Shown: positions 18,093 through 40,980 of the stretch, one piece after another | How the letters are laid out: every line of letters starts with the position of its first letter | How positions within the stretch are numbered: the first letter of the stretch is position 1 | Source of the DNA: Motacilla alba alba | Taxonomy: Eukaryota; Chordata; Aves; Passeriformes; Motacillidae | NCBI RefSeq assembly: GCF_015832195.1 | Contig: NC_052046.1 | Coordinates: 20,638,161 to 20,702,160 of the forward strand | Direction: 5' to 3' | DNA: 64,000 bases | Made by a program: the position numbers and the translations under genes | The notes under the pieces: generated by a model | What the model was told of the DNA's origin: nothing | The model's input: the letters and a program-made list of their open reading frames with translations, nothing else | The model's database searches: none

Positions 18093-19502
18093 TGTCATGG
18101 TTTGAGAGGAAGTGAGTTTCTGGGAGATGGTGGTGGTCAAACCAATAGGTGCTCAGATGTGAATATTGGCACCTGGTTTGGCCATTGAGAATATGGATAT
18201 GCCTCTGAGAACACAGGGGTTAAAAGCAAGGAACACCCAGGGGAACTCTCTCTTGGTTCCAGTGGATGGAGAGGTCAGACCTCCCCTGCCCAGCTGCGGG
18301 CTGGGTGGGGGAGGAGAAGTCACGAGGCCGGAGGGAGGTAGGCCGGAGCCTTGGGCAGAGAAGGGAGGTGAAGGCCCCTGGCCCTGGCAGGACAAGAGTG
18401 AGTTCCCCACAGAGATGGAAGGGTGGAAGAACTCCGCGAGGCATCGGGCAGCCCCCCTTTCTCAGGAGGGGGAGAGAGAGAGAGGTGCCAGTGCTACCTT
18501 GAAATTTGATAGCACTGGCCTGGCCGAGAAGGAGAAGGGGGGGGCGGCGAGAAGAGTGCCCGGCAGAGCCAGCGTGGGAGTTCTGGACGAGTAGAGACTG
18601 TGATTTTAACCCTTCTGTGGGATGATGGAAACCTTGCAAATGCTGATCCTCCGGGAGCTGAAGGAGAAGAGAGATAGGGATAAAATGAGAGGAAACGTGC
18701 AAGTGTGATACAAGCTGTGAAGGTGAAGAAGGACCGAGAGAAGTTGAGAAGAATTTTAGGTGGGAGGAGATGATGGAGTGGCTTTTGGCTGGACTTTTCT
18801 TGTATGGCCATGGACAGAACCTTTCCTGTAATACAGAGACTGCATTTTAGGGGGAGGCGACAGCTTGGTGCCAAAGGAGTGATGTGAGCGGAGACGACAG
18901 GTGATGAGGTGATGGTGCTCTCAAGACCCCTCGGCCCCAGGGGGTGAAATATTGGGGGGACTAGTGTCCCAAAAAGGTGAGAGACTGTCATTTTCTCCTG
19001 GAACTGGGCGAAGCATCCTTGAAAAGGGAACCCTAAAAGCAGCTCTGGTCCATGTGCAGTGGTGAGAGCACTGAACATGGAAGGAAGAAGTCACGAAGGT
19101 GGTGCTGAGTGACGGGGAAACACAACTGGACTCGGCTGTGTTTCCAGGGGAAGCCTGTGGCGCAAGAGGGACTCCTCTCTCCTTGATGAAATGAGAGGTG
19201 ATTGTCGGAAGGGTGGAGATGGACTGAGTTGATTATTTGAAGGGTGATGGACTGGTAAAAATCTAAGGTTTTGTTTCATGCTGTGGGAGATTGAGTGGGG
19301 GGAGGAGAAATGTTTGAAAGGTTTCCATTTTTGCTCTGTGTGTTCATTTTATTATAGTTCTAAGATAATAAAGTTTTTTTCCTTCTTTGTTTCACAAGTG
19401 GAGGCCTGCTTTGCTCTGTCTCTGATCGCATCTCACAGCCGATACCAGGGAGAATATGTTTTCATGGGGGCACTGGCATTGGGCCAGTGCCAAACCATGA
19501 CA
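18093..19502 (+). mobile_element. Solo LTR of an endogenous retrovirus (ERVL-like)
   Basis: The element starts TGTCATGGTTTG and ends CAAACCATGACA, a perfect 12-bp terminal inverted repeat with TG...CA ends. It is flanked by the direct repeat CTTAT (18088-18092 and 19503-19507), a 5-bp target-site duplication. AATAAA at 19367-19372 and a GT-rich stretch beyond it fit the R/U5 end. The interior is G/A-rich and CpG-richer than the intron. There is no gag, pol or env sequence, so it is a solo LTR left by recombination. A 5-bp duplication is typical of ERVL-class elements, but family assignment is inference. It lies antisense to ADAMTS6. Open frames of 142 and 194 codons inside it look like chance. 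Confidence 0.88.
19367..19372 (+). terminator. LTR polyadenylation signal AATAAA
   Basis: Canonical hexamer 130 bases before the LTR 3' end, followed by a T-rich stretch. It is on the strand opposite to ADAMTS6, so it should not end the gene's transcript. Confidence 0.65.
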
Positions 19503-19507
19503 CTTAT
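19503..19507 (+). repeat. Target-site duplication, right copy (CTTAT)
   Basis: Identical to the left copy, with no mismatch, which suggests a fairly young or simply lucky short repeat. Confidence 0.85.
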
Positions 19508-20905
19508 TAAAGCAGAAGTACAGGATATTTCTACTACAAACTGAAATATTAGCTACTTAATCTGATATTTTATACTTATTAATTTACAGCCTTGAAACAT
19601 GAAAGTACTGTAGACAAAACAGAAATTTTATAGCTCATCAACCATTAGAATGGGCAAGCACGTCTTATTCAGGGATTTGAATTTGATATTTTATTAATAA
19701 TATTACATTAAGTTCCTAAATATAAAAATGACATTGCATCTTAAAGTGAGTATTCAGGTAATTAAATACTGACTTATTGATTTAAGGTGAAGATTACCAA
19801 GTTTTACATATTTTATTTCTTTAATTTATCTTAAATAGATCACGTGTTTAAAGAAAAATGATGGTTGCAGCCCCATAGTCAAAGAGCATATAATTTTTCA
19901 TTGAGACAAATAACTGATTTTACTGGATAGGGGAAAACTTCACATCATAATGCTAAGGAGTTAGACAACTTCAGTTATCTGACATTTTACTCTCAACTAC
20001 ATGTGTGTGGACAGTTGGTTTACCTCAAACAGTTAGAGAAAATGCCTCAATGATGCTTATGTTGTCTAAAACAGATCAGAAAGCATTCATATGAGCAGGA
20101 GATAGAGAGGCAGTACTGTTCTACTGGTGACAATGACATTCAGCAGAAATTAGTAACCATTTCCATTAGCACCATAAGGTCTGAAAATTAACATATGTAT
20201 GCTATATATGCCTAAACGAATATACGTCCAGAAGCAAAGCAGTTAATTTTTTACCTGCCTGCCAAAGAAAAATGCATTTTCATTTTCTAAGTACATTTAC
20301 CTAATGTCAGTTATGCACAGGTGAAGGCCACAGTTGTGAACAGCAGTCCAATTACTACATGACAATAATTATGCAGTGGCATAATGCTAGTAGCATATGA
20401 GACAGAAAGAACAAGTTCATTTTCCTAATCAAATAATTTATGAGGACCTGAAATGCAGGAAGCCCACAGAAAATTAGCATAAGAGGAATATAAAGCCAGC
20501 TGTCACGCCGGATCAAGCCATTTAAGGGAAGATAACAGTTTTGTTGCTGCTTGGTCATCTGTTGGAGAAATCAGTTAAAATATTATGGTATTTGTGCAGC
20601 TGCAGAAATGGGCTTTTGACCAATTTTGACACATAACTAGGAGTGATACTGGTGAAAAAATGATCAGCCAGATCAAGGTGAGAGAGGACAGGAGCTAGCT
20701 GAGCTAACTGAATTGTCTAACTGCACTCCAAACTTGAGGTAATGGATTTCAAAGGTACTCCATTCCAGTTTAAGGAACTATGGGATGTTTGCTGCAAGTT
20801 AGTTTCAAAGTCTTAGTTTCAATAAAGGAGCCAGTGTGACAACTACAGAGGAAGAGGGGTTTGTTTTTTTGGTATTTTAGAATCATATATAAAGAATGCC
20901 CTTAC

Positions 20906-20986
20906 CAATGTAGTTTTTTGACATTGCCACTTCTCTTATTTCAATGTGCACAGAACCTCTTGGAATTCGAATCACTTCCATGTATC
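20906..20986 (-). CDS. ADAMTS6: ADAMTS6 exon: spacer domain, N-terminal part
   Basis: An 81-nt exon with a phase 1 intron on each side. It encodes [20 protein letters not shown], then MSKNYI and the first base of an Ala codon. This is the first beta-strand region of the spacer, which in ADAMTS proteases binds substrate and matrix. The acceptor follows TTTGTCTTACAG and the donor is GTAAGG. Skipping this exon would keep frame and remove 27 residues. The substitutions I notice against remembered human ADAMTS6 are conservative: VIRIP for VVQIP and EIRE for EVRE. Confidence 0.94.
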
Positions 20987-25193
<4,207 letters not shown>

Positions 25194-26984
25194 CTAAAAA
25201 AATAACACAAAATAGTAAATTGACTCCAAATATAAACATGAAAGGAAATGCTTAGAAGATCATACTGCAAACACAATCATGCAAGTGATTAGAGGGTTTT
25301 GTCTTGTGGCTCTGACTTGAAAATTTGCTTCATTACTTTAGAGTTGAAGCGTCCATTTGTAATCATAGGCTGGCATGAAATAGCTGAAGTAATTTAAAGA
25401 AAGGTAAGTGTTACATAACAGATTCCATAAAACTGGAAAATCAGAATCCTGTCAAACTATGTGTCATAATCAATCCATCAGCTCTCTTCTTATGAACACA
25501 TTTAAAACAGTTGGAAAAAAAATTTGGTTGGAGCTGTAGGTTCAATAATACTGTACTAAGCAGTTGTACTGAGACACATTATTAAGACATCAAGGAAAAA
25601 TCCATTTTATACAGAACTACATCACTCCTGCTTACTTGTAGCCTTGACAAAAGTATTTTTTTAAGGCTGAGAAAGAGAATAGATAGCATGTCTGGCTCTG
25701 ATTACCAGCCTCCATGAATCAAGAAATAAAAATTTTCATTGCTTTGCATTAGCAATTATAAAACAATGAAGCAACTTTTTTATTTGGAATGAGGGTAGAT
25801 TTAAGTTAAATTAATCTTGGAAAGCATTAGAGGAGAAATAGAATTCTTGTCTATTTATAACATTTTTTATCAGCAGATTCAGAGCAATCTTGAATATACC
25901 CTCGTCTCATTAAACACTGTTTAAGTACCTGCTGAAATTGAAGGCTTCATCAGAAAGTATTTAAAACACAGATTAAGATCCTGTTTAGAATGATAGAGAA
26001 AAGGATTTCTTTGACAGACATCAGAGGTGTTAATAAACATTACTACTTTATGAGCAAGAGAAGAGTCCATTTTATAGCATTTTACTTGTCTTTCTGTATA
26101 CCTAAGCCAGCTAGCTCTTCCCAGGAATCTGAAATTCATTTGAGTGAAAGGGACTCAATTAACATGGATGCTAAAAATTTATCACACAATGTAAATATAA
26201 ACATAACAATTATGATTCTCATTATACATTAATCAAGATCTCAGGATACCCAGTCCATTGCCATATGATTCAGGAACTTTAATTTTTTTCTGCTATTCTG
26301 AAGCAATATAAATTAAAACAGTGAACATTAGACAGTATTTGTATTTTTAGTTTTCTGTATTACTCTATTACTCCCTTCTAATTTAAAATACAATTTTAAA
26401 TGCAATGCATAAGCTGGTAAGAACAGAGTAGTGCAATTACTTTTATTCAAGAATCTTTCGGATTATAACAATATGAATTCAAAATAACTACATCAATTTT
26501 AAAAAAATTAATTTTAGAGTGTTTTTAATAGTAACCCAAACTAAATTTGCCTCTTTGCATCACATCCTCCAAGCAGTGGAAGGATCAGTCTTGACATCTC
26601 TCAAAGCTAGAGCCTGAATCTCTCGGGTACTGGTCACTTCACACTCCTTCAGTCCCATTTGCTCAGCTCCTAATCTACACAATGGTATTTTAATTACACT
26701 GAATTCTCCTTACAAGTTAAATAATGAAACCCATTATCTAAATAGTTATATTAGGACAAAATAATAAAATATGAAGATAAGTAAAAAGGATCAAGATTTT
26801 CTTTTTTATACTCTAAAAATATTCTTGCTACCTGGTCATTGAGATGTAGTCTTGCTGCCTAAATTTCCTATCTTTTTACAGTATCTCACCAATATCTGAC
26901 AGGAGGTAAAACTAAAGGCTACGATCTCAAGAAATGCATTCTAAACTGTGCTTAACAAACCTGATTGCCTTCTATGACACAGTA

Positions 26985-28130
26985 ACCTTAGTTGCTGTTG
27001 GGTGAGTGGTGGACGCTGCTTGCCTGGATTTCTCCAAGGCTCTAAGTATTGCTTTCCACAGCCTCCTTCCGCAGAAGCTGTTGTGTTATGGCCTAGACAA
27101 GAGGTCCTGAGGGTGGTGGGCACCTGGCTGACCCAGGGCAGTGGTCAATCACTTCTCTTCAAACTGACAGCCTGGCACGAGGGGTGCTCCCAGGGATTGA
27201 TGCTGGGCCCAGCATGTTTATTTTTCAGGGTGATCTAGAAGACAGGATCAGGTCTATCCTGGTGCCATTTTCCAATAATAATATACTGGTCAAGGAAGCA
27301 GATGCTTGTCAAGGGAGAGCCACCTTGCAGAAAGACCTGGATAAGCTAGAACAGTGGGCTGATGAGAACATTGTGAAGTTCAGTGAGGACAAGTGTAAGG
27401 TTTTGCACCTGGAAAAGCAAAACCCTAGTCCAGGAGTGCAGCACAGTCAGGGATCTACCCAGCTTGGGAGCAGCTCTGTGGGAAGGAGCCTGGCGCTCCT
27501 GGTGGACACAGCTCCATCTGCGTGCCCAGTGTGTTCCAGCAGCACAGAAAGGGAGCAGATCCTGGGTGGCTCCACCAAGGGCCTCACCAGCAGAGATGAA
27601 TTCCTTATCCCACCCCACACAGTGCTTGTCAGGCCACACCTGCAATTCTGTGTCCAGTTTTGGCCCCTAGTGCACAACGCAGATGCGGACAGGCAGGAGA
27701 GGTCCAGAGGAGGGCCACAAAGGTAATTACAGGGATGGGAAGCCTGGCACAGGAAGAATGGCTGAGGGAACTGGGTTTGTTCAGCCTTGAGAAAGGAAGG
27801 CTTGGGGGAGGCCTAATCCCCATGTTACTGTATTTAAAGGGTGATTACAGAGAAGATGGAGATTCCCTCTTTTACATAGAGAAGATGTCATGTGTACAAG
27901 TAATTCCTGGTCAGATTCCGATTAAACACAGAACAGAAACTTTTCTCAATTAGAACAATTGGCCATTGGAATAATTTCCTCAGAACAGTGGTAATTTCCC
28001 AATCAGTGGATACTTTTATGATTTGGCTGGACGGGGTACTGGGCCATCTTGTCCGGACCATGTTTTTGCAAAGAAATGTTGGACCAGATAGTCCTTCAGG
28101 TCCCTTCCAACCTAAGACTCTATGAAAATC
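26985..28130 (+). mobile_element. CR1 LINE, 5'-truncated, plus strand
   Basis: Plus-strand CR1 of about 1.1 kb, antisense to ADAMTS6. The translated blocks include GIDAGPSMFIFQGDLEDRIR (27190-27260 region), LDKLEQWADENIVKFSEDKC (27325-27400) and [14 protein letters not shown] (27627-27670), which belong to the CR1 reverse-transcriptase second half. [15 protein letters not shown] follows near 27770. The 3' end reads CTTCCAACCTAAGACTCTATG, the usual CR1 terminus. One frame stays open for 180 codons (27184-27726), but the GDLED segment and frame shifts at each end show a broken copy. Confidence 0.9.
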
Positions 28131-29276
28131 CTAGTCATAGAAATGCAAAAATATTACCACAAGGTAAGCCACAAAATGCATTTACAAAACATCATCTCTT
28201 TAGCCCTATCTCTTTGTATATGTGTTCTTTTCCTAATATAAACATGCAACAACTGCTTTTCTTTAATGGGTAAGATATTTCACTTTTTTCATGCAATTAC
28301 GGTACACAGATAACTCTTTTCAAGCTAAAGACTGCTTGTGTCTCCAAATGCTCTTTTATAATACTGCAAATCATGAGGTTGGAATCCAGCAAGAATATGA
28401 GAACTTAAAATCATGTCTGAAGAAAGTCCTGAGAAGAAGATGTTTAGACTTTAAAAAGTGTTAACAAATTACTAAGCCAACACTGACACAACACCTGTCC
28501 ATCTTGGAGTTTGGGGTCAGGCAGATTTCAGCAACTGAATTTGTTGTTTCCTATTAAGAAAGGTCTATACAACTCCTCGGAGAAGATGAGAAACAAGCCA
28601 GAAGAGCCACAGTTCAAACTCAGGTACTATTACATTATGTGGCTTCTCACATGAATTAATTTCAGAAAAAAAAATGCTTGAAAATATTAAAATTATGAAA
28701 GCAACAAACAATATCTGTGAATGTATGCATAATGAAAGGAACACTCCCCCCAAAAAAAAACCCCAACATTCTGTTAAGAGAAAGGACTGAAAAACAATAA
28801 ACTTTTAAAAATATGTCTACACACGTATATGCATAAAACATTTCCAGAATTTGTAAGCATGTTTTTCATAATATATATAAAAAGGGACACTTTTACAATT
28901 TTAGATGTATGTCAAATTAAGATTCGCATCCCTAAGTAAATTTTAAATCAATTAGTTACTATAACAGAGAAATCATGTTTCTTGCTATTCTACTAGAATT
29001 TTCTACTTTTTTAAAAATTAAAAACACTTTGGTTAGAAAAATACACTTCTTTTAAAGAGATAATGGGGTTGGCGGCAGAAAACAATTTTCTGATGAGTGT
29101 GTTCTTTCTACCACCCTTATGTTTCCAGAACTTATTAGCTAATGTTATTTTCTGTTGATCTCAATGTTTCCATTAGCAGATGCCTTTTGAATTAAGAAGT
29201 CATATATGGCTTTGGAAATACTTGATGAAAAATAAGTCTAGTAGGAGTGTGTGCACTGTTTCCAAAGGATTAAAAT

Positions 29277-29279
<3 letters not shown>

Positions 29280-29310
<31 letters not shown>
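29280..29310 (+). repeat. Poly(A) run, 31 bases
   Basis: Uninterrupted A from 29280 to 29310. There is no recognisable retrocopy immediately upstream, so it is treated as simple sequence. Confidence 0.9.
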
Positions 29311-29312
<2 letters not shown>

Positions 29313-29332
29313 CATGAGAACTAACTCATGTC
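29311..29332. repeat. Perfect 8-bp inverted repeat after poly(A)
   Basis: GACATGAG, loop AACTAA, CTCATGTC, starting at the base after the A-run. Confidence 0.85.
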
Positions 29333-32300
29333 TGCAAGAAAACTGAAGTCAAAATGAGGAGGGTTTTGCTTTACAAACGGTAGGCACTTTAGGCAGGGCT
29401 ATGTTGAAAGCTACATATGGACAATGAATGTTGATCCTGCAAAAGAAACTTTAACAGAAAAAGTGTACAAACAGCACATTATTCATAAAAACAATAACAG
29501 ATTTCCATGGTCTTCCATGCTCACTTACATTAATCAACATACCATTCCATTAAAACTATCAAAGACTAACTATCAAGCACTACAGACTAACATAAATCTT
29601 GAAACAAGTGTCTCACTAGTGTTTGCTAGTGTCTCTGATTTTTAGTGACATAGAATCCTAAATATTGATATGAAAGTATTGGACTAGAATTTTCAAAACC
29701 ATTAAGACTGTAAATTTAGACTTCTGTAAGTACCAAGATATTCACACACTGGAAAACCATACCAGAAAACATGTTAAAAATTGGATCACAAACTGTAAAA
29801 ATGGTGTTTTCAAACTGCCTGGCTTGAGTTTGCAATCGGTTGTTTTTCAGACTTAGGCAATGAAATTAAAAGTTCCCTTTTCAATACCTTGTTGAAATTA
29901 CTGATTGAAATATGAGAATAGGTAGGAAACCAGTACCTCAGAATAGAGTGCTGTAATTTTTAAATATTTCAATAGATTGTTGCAGTGGTTTGAATGGATG
30001 CAAATTACTACACTTGAGTATGAGCAATTGGCTGTGAAAGCACAGTTGAAGAGTGACCTCCTAAACAGTGCTTTTAAGAAAGAGTTTTGGACACAATGAA
30101 TCAACCTGGACTAAATGAACATTGTCACTACTATAAGAAAAATTAACAAAATACTAAAATTAATGAACAGAATCCCATCACTAAGGTGACAAACTAAGTT
30201 TGAAATTAGAGTTATCTCTGACAGGCCTCAGCTAGTGCAGTGGTTTATGCACTTGCTTCAAGGTGTGTGCTACTGGGATCCCAATGGTTACCAACACAGA
30301 GATGGTCTGGTGTAAAGAAAACTAAGAATAGACAGGATAGTAACCTGCAAACAAAGGAAAGGTTCCAATCTAGGGAATAATATCAGTTATCTTCTCATTT
30401 GGTTTAGGGGGTAAGTAGGGATCTTAAAGGATTGAAAAACATACATATTATTTTATGAAAATTGTACTGACTGTAAGGATATTAAAAATTCCGAATGTTA
30501 TTTCCTGGACTGGAGGTATTTCAAAACAGGTCAGGTGCCTAACCATCAGTTAAGAATGGTTTATTCAGAATTATTTTGTCTTTGTGCCAAGGAATAGCCT
30601 GAATGGCCTTCTCAGAGACCTTCTGTATGTTACTCCTCTGACTCTGTAAAGCTCCTCTCTGTAATAAATAAAGAATAGGGGAAGAAAAAAGAACTAAGAA
30701 TAAAAATGTCTGAAAAGTGATAATTAGAAATTTAATATAATAAAACCAAACCAAATCATAGCAACATTTATGTGGTGTGTCTAGGTAGATATGGGGTCAT
30801 TCTTAATAATAAAAAAACATTAAAAATTGTATATTTGTGAAGGAACGGAATTATATATTATGTAAACATTTTTATGTACTAGTTACTGTGGTAGATTGGA
30901 GACAAATACAACATTTGAAATAATAATGCCTGGACAAATACTTTGCAAGAGTCCTCAGAGTTAAGGAGGAGGGCTGTTGTGTGCAGTGTTTTTTAACAAA
31001 TCTTAGAATGTGTACAAACTGAAACAGTGATATGTAAAAAGATCATTATTTGAAAAGGATTAATAGAATAGTCAAGATTACAATTTGCCTCATATCAATC
31101 CCAAAAAAACTGAAAAGCTGGCAGATACTTGATTGATACGGGTTTGAAAGAAAGATAAATAACAATCCAAATTAGTATTTTTGTATAAGTTTTATCAACT
31201 AAAATTTATTACAACTCCTGGTTAAATTAAAAGAATAATGAAACATACCTAGATTCTGGTAAGTCTTAGCTTACTAATAGACATTGTGGGAATTGTTGTA
31301 ATAGTTCAATGAAGCATATGTGAAATTACTAAATATTGACTGACAGATTTCAGTAAGCAGTCATCATGCGGTTGCCAAATTTGAAAGTGGATTTCCTATC
31401 AGCTGTAAGAATAAGAGACACCTGATGAAACTCAATATTTTCATTTTTGAACTACAACTACCAAAATATTTCTTGCTTATGAAATATTCCAATTACATAA
31501 AGACCACCTGAGAGAAAGTAAAGGTAAATTAATTACTGAGTATCATCTGATAAACCAGATCCATTCAAACTAAAATTGTAGCAAGACAGACCAATGCAAA
31601 GATAAACATCTACAGAAAAAAAATAACACAGTCAAGGTTCCAGAATGGTCCACTGGATTTTGGCGGTTGGGTAACTGGAAAAGTTTTACAGCTCCTACTG
31701 GACAGCATCTAAACTTCAGTTTTTCTGGCTATACTGTGGCCACTTCTTGACTGTGTGAACCGGGCAGCTGTGATCAACAGTAAGAAAGTAATTTTTAATT
31801 AGAAATCTTTTATACTCCCTAATGAAGAGAATTACCTCCACAGAGAAATTTGCAGTGACAAAAATTACAATAATTAATAATGACCATAAAGGTAAATTTT
31901 TCCATAGAATTAGTATATAAACTATTATAACTTTCTGAATACATTGAAAGATAAGTAGGTGAAATAATATCTCTAGGTATAGATTCTCTCAGTGTTACAA
32001 ACTTCCTTGGTTTAAGATGAAAATTTATATGAATTTAAAGCTAAAATAGTAGGGGAGTTTTTAATATTTGCAGTGCTACTGACCTGTAATTTGACTTGGA
32101 AACTTCATGAAATTCTTTATAATGTGTATTTTTTTCCTGGTTTGAATTTTAGGCTACTTAAATTTGTAATTTAGGTTCATAATTCGACCTAATACATTTA
32201 TAATATGTCCCGCCCCTTCAGGGTCCCTGTCCAATGGGCTCAGCTCTAAAATGGAACTGCAGGATCATTCTGGTAATACAGTGACTAGCAAGTACCTGGT

Positions 32301-32354
32301 GGCAAAACAGCATGTTTCGAGTACATTTGCACAGAGTGTGTTAGAGGATTGTGT

Positions 32355-32393
32355 AACACATTAGCACATTTGCACATTAACACATTAGCACAT
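32355..32393 (+). repeat. 24-bp tandem repeat, about 1.6 copies
   Basis: AACACATTAGCACAT occurs at 32355-32369 and again at 32379-32393, separated by TTGCACATT, giving a 24-bp period. Confidence 0.85.
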
Positions 32394-32854
32394 GAATTTT
32401 ACAAAGATATAAAAAGTGTAAGAGGGCTTAAAAATGGGTTCATGGAGGATGTTGTAACTTGTGGCAGTTGATGTGGTACAGATGCAACTGAGTTCCAGCA
32501 ATCTTCAGAAACACAGCTTTTGGAAAATCACAAGGTAAACCAATAGAAAAGTTATCCCTTGCCTGTCAAAAGTGTATAGTTTATTACCTAAAAACCTGTC
32601 ATAAGCCACTGCTGGAAGATAAGACAGTGGCCTAGACAGATTTTTCCTCTGATGTGGAATGATCCTTGCTCACATTTACCATGGAAGCTCCAGTGGAACT
32701 CACTTCAGGCCTTAATGCAAAGGCACTAGCTAGATACCACATCAAAACAGGATCCTAACATTTACCAGAACACACAGGGTCTGTTTGCAAGTTAAACACA
32801 GAATCCATACACTTTCTGAACTGGAGAAAAAATGCATCCATTGCTGGCAAATCA

Positions 32855-35202
<2,348 letters not shown>

Positions 35203-35348
35203 GCTGGACTGTCACAGTGTCTTATAGATGACGAGACTCCTCCCCCGCAGGTCCTGCTGCACTCTCCCCATATCGACCACGGACCCCAACTCCCATCCAC
35301 GCTCTGGGGCCAAGTGCCAAAAGGTACGCACTCTCCCTGATAACACCA
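35203..35348 (-). CDS. ADAMTS6: ADAMTS6 exon: disintegrin end and first TSR
   Basis: A 146-nt exon encoding [19 protein letters not shown], then [18 protein letters not shown], and ending IRHCDSPA with the last codon split after two bases. The WGPWSIW run is the WxxWxxW pattern that is C-mannosylated in thrombospondin repeats. CSRTCG fits CxxS/TCG, the O-fucosylation sequon; both modifications are known to aid secretion of ADAMTS proteins. The acceptor follows ATCTTTTAG and the donor is GTAAGT. This exon is noticeably richer in G+C and CpG than the AT-rich introns around it. It covers the end of the disintegrin-like domain and most of the central TSR. Confidence 0.95.
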
Positions 35349-40359
<5,011 letters not shown>

Positions 40360-40955
40360 CTAGGAAAGAAGGCAGAAGCAAGTTGATCAGAATAAACACC
40401 TAAATTTCTTCAAGTCTCATCAACACATGTATACACAAATTTGTTTTGAACAGAGACAATTAAGACATGGTCTGCAGAGAAAAATCTAAAGATGGCCGTG
40501 ATAGCAGCAATTTTGAAGCCACTGTATTTTGCCTAAGAATATTCTGCCCAAAAAAAACATTCTTGAAGCATCACAACTAGACAATAATATGATTTTCACA
40601 CCTACCATGCAAGTAATGTTATATAATTGCTTTTTTTCTTGATTTGTGCTAAGGCTGGGCTTAGTTTATTTTAGTGTTGTTACAGAAGTAGTCTTCAGAT
40701 GAGCTGTAGTGTCTCTGTTAAGGCTACTATCTGCCTTAAAATTACCTGCCAAAAAGGATACCAATAATCTTGAGATATGAAACAGCAACAATTATTTTTC
40801 TTTCCTTTATGTAAAAAGAAAGTTTTTGAGCTCAGACTAGCCTCTTCTGCAACACTTGTTAAAGGAGTACATGTGTAGTTAGAACTAACTAATCTACATA
40901 CTAATATATTTCCTTTAGGCTTTTTAGATTTGCAGCTGCTCTTTCATAAACAATT

Positions 40956-40980
40956 TATCCTATCCTATTCCTATCCTATT
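40956..40980 (+). repeat. (TATCC/TATTCC)n short tandem repeat
   Basis: TATCC TATCC TATTCC TATCC TATT, an imperfect pentanucleotide array. Confidence 0.8.

Noticed and set aside
18494..19078. 194-codon minus-strand open frame, and the 142-codon frame at 18166-18594
   Set aside because: Both lie wholly inside the solo LTR; skewed purine composition removes stop codons. No retroviral protein motif is visible.
18093..19502. DNA transposon interpretation of the 12-bp inverted repeats
   Set aside because: TG...CA ends, AATAAA placement and a 5-bp duplication fit an LTR better, and no transposase remnant is seen.
27184..27726. 180-codon frame as an independent gene
   Set aside because: It is a broken CR1 reverse-transcriptase remnant.
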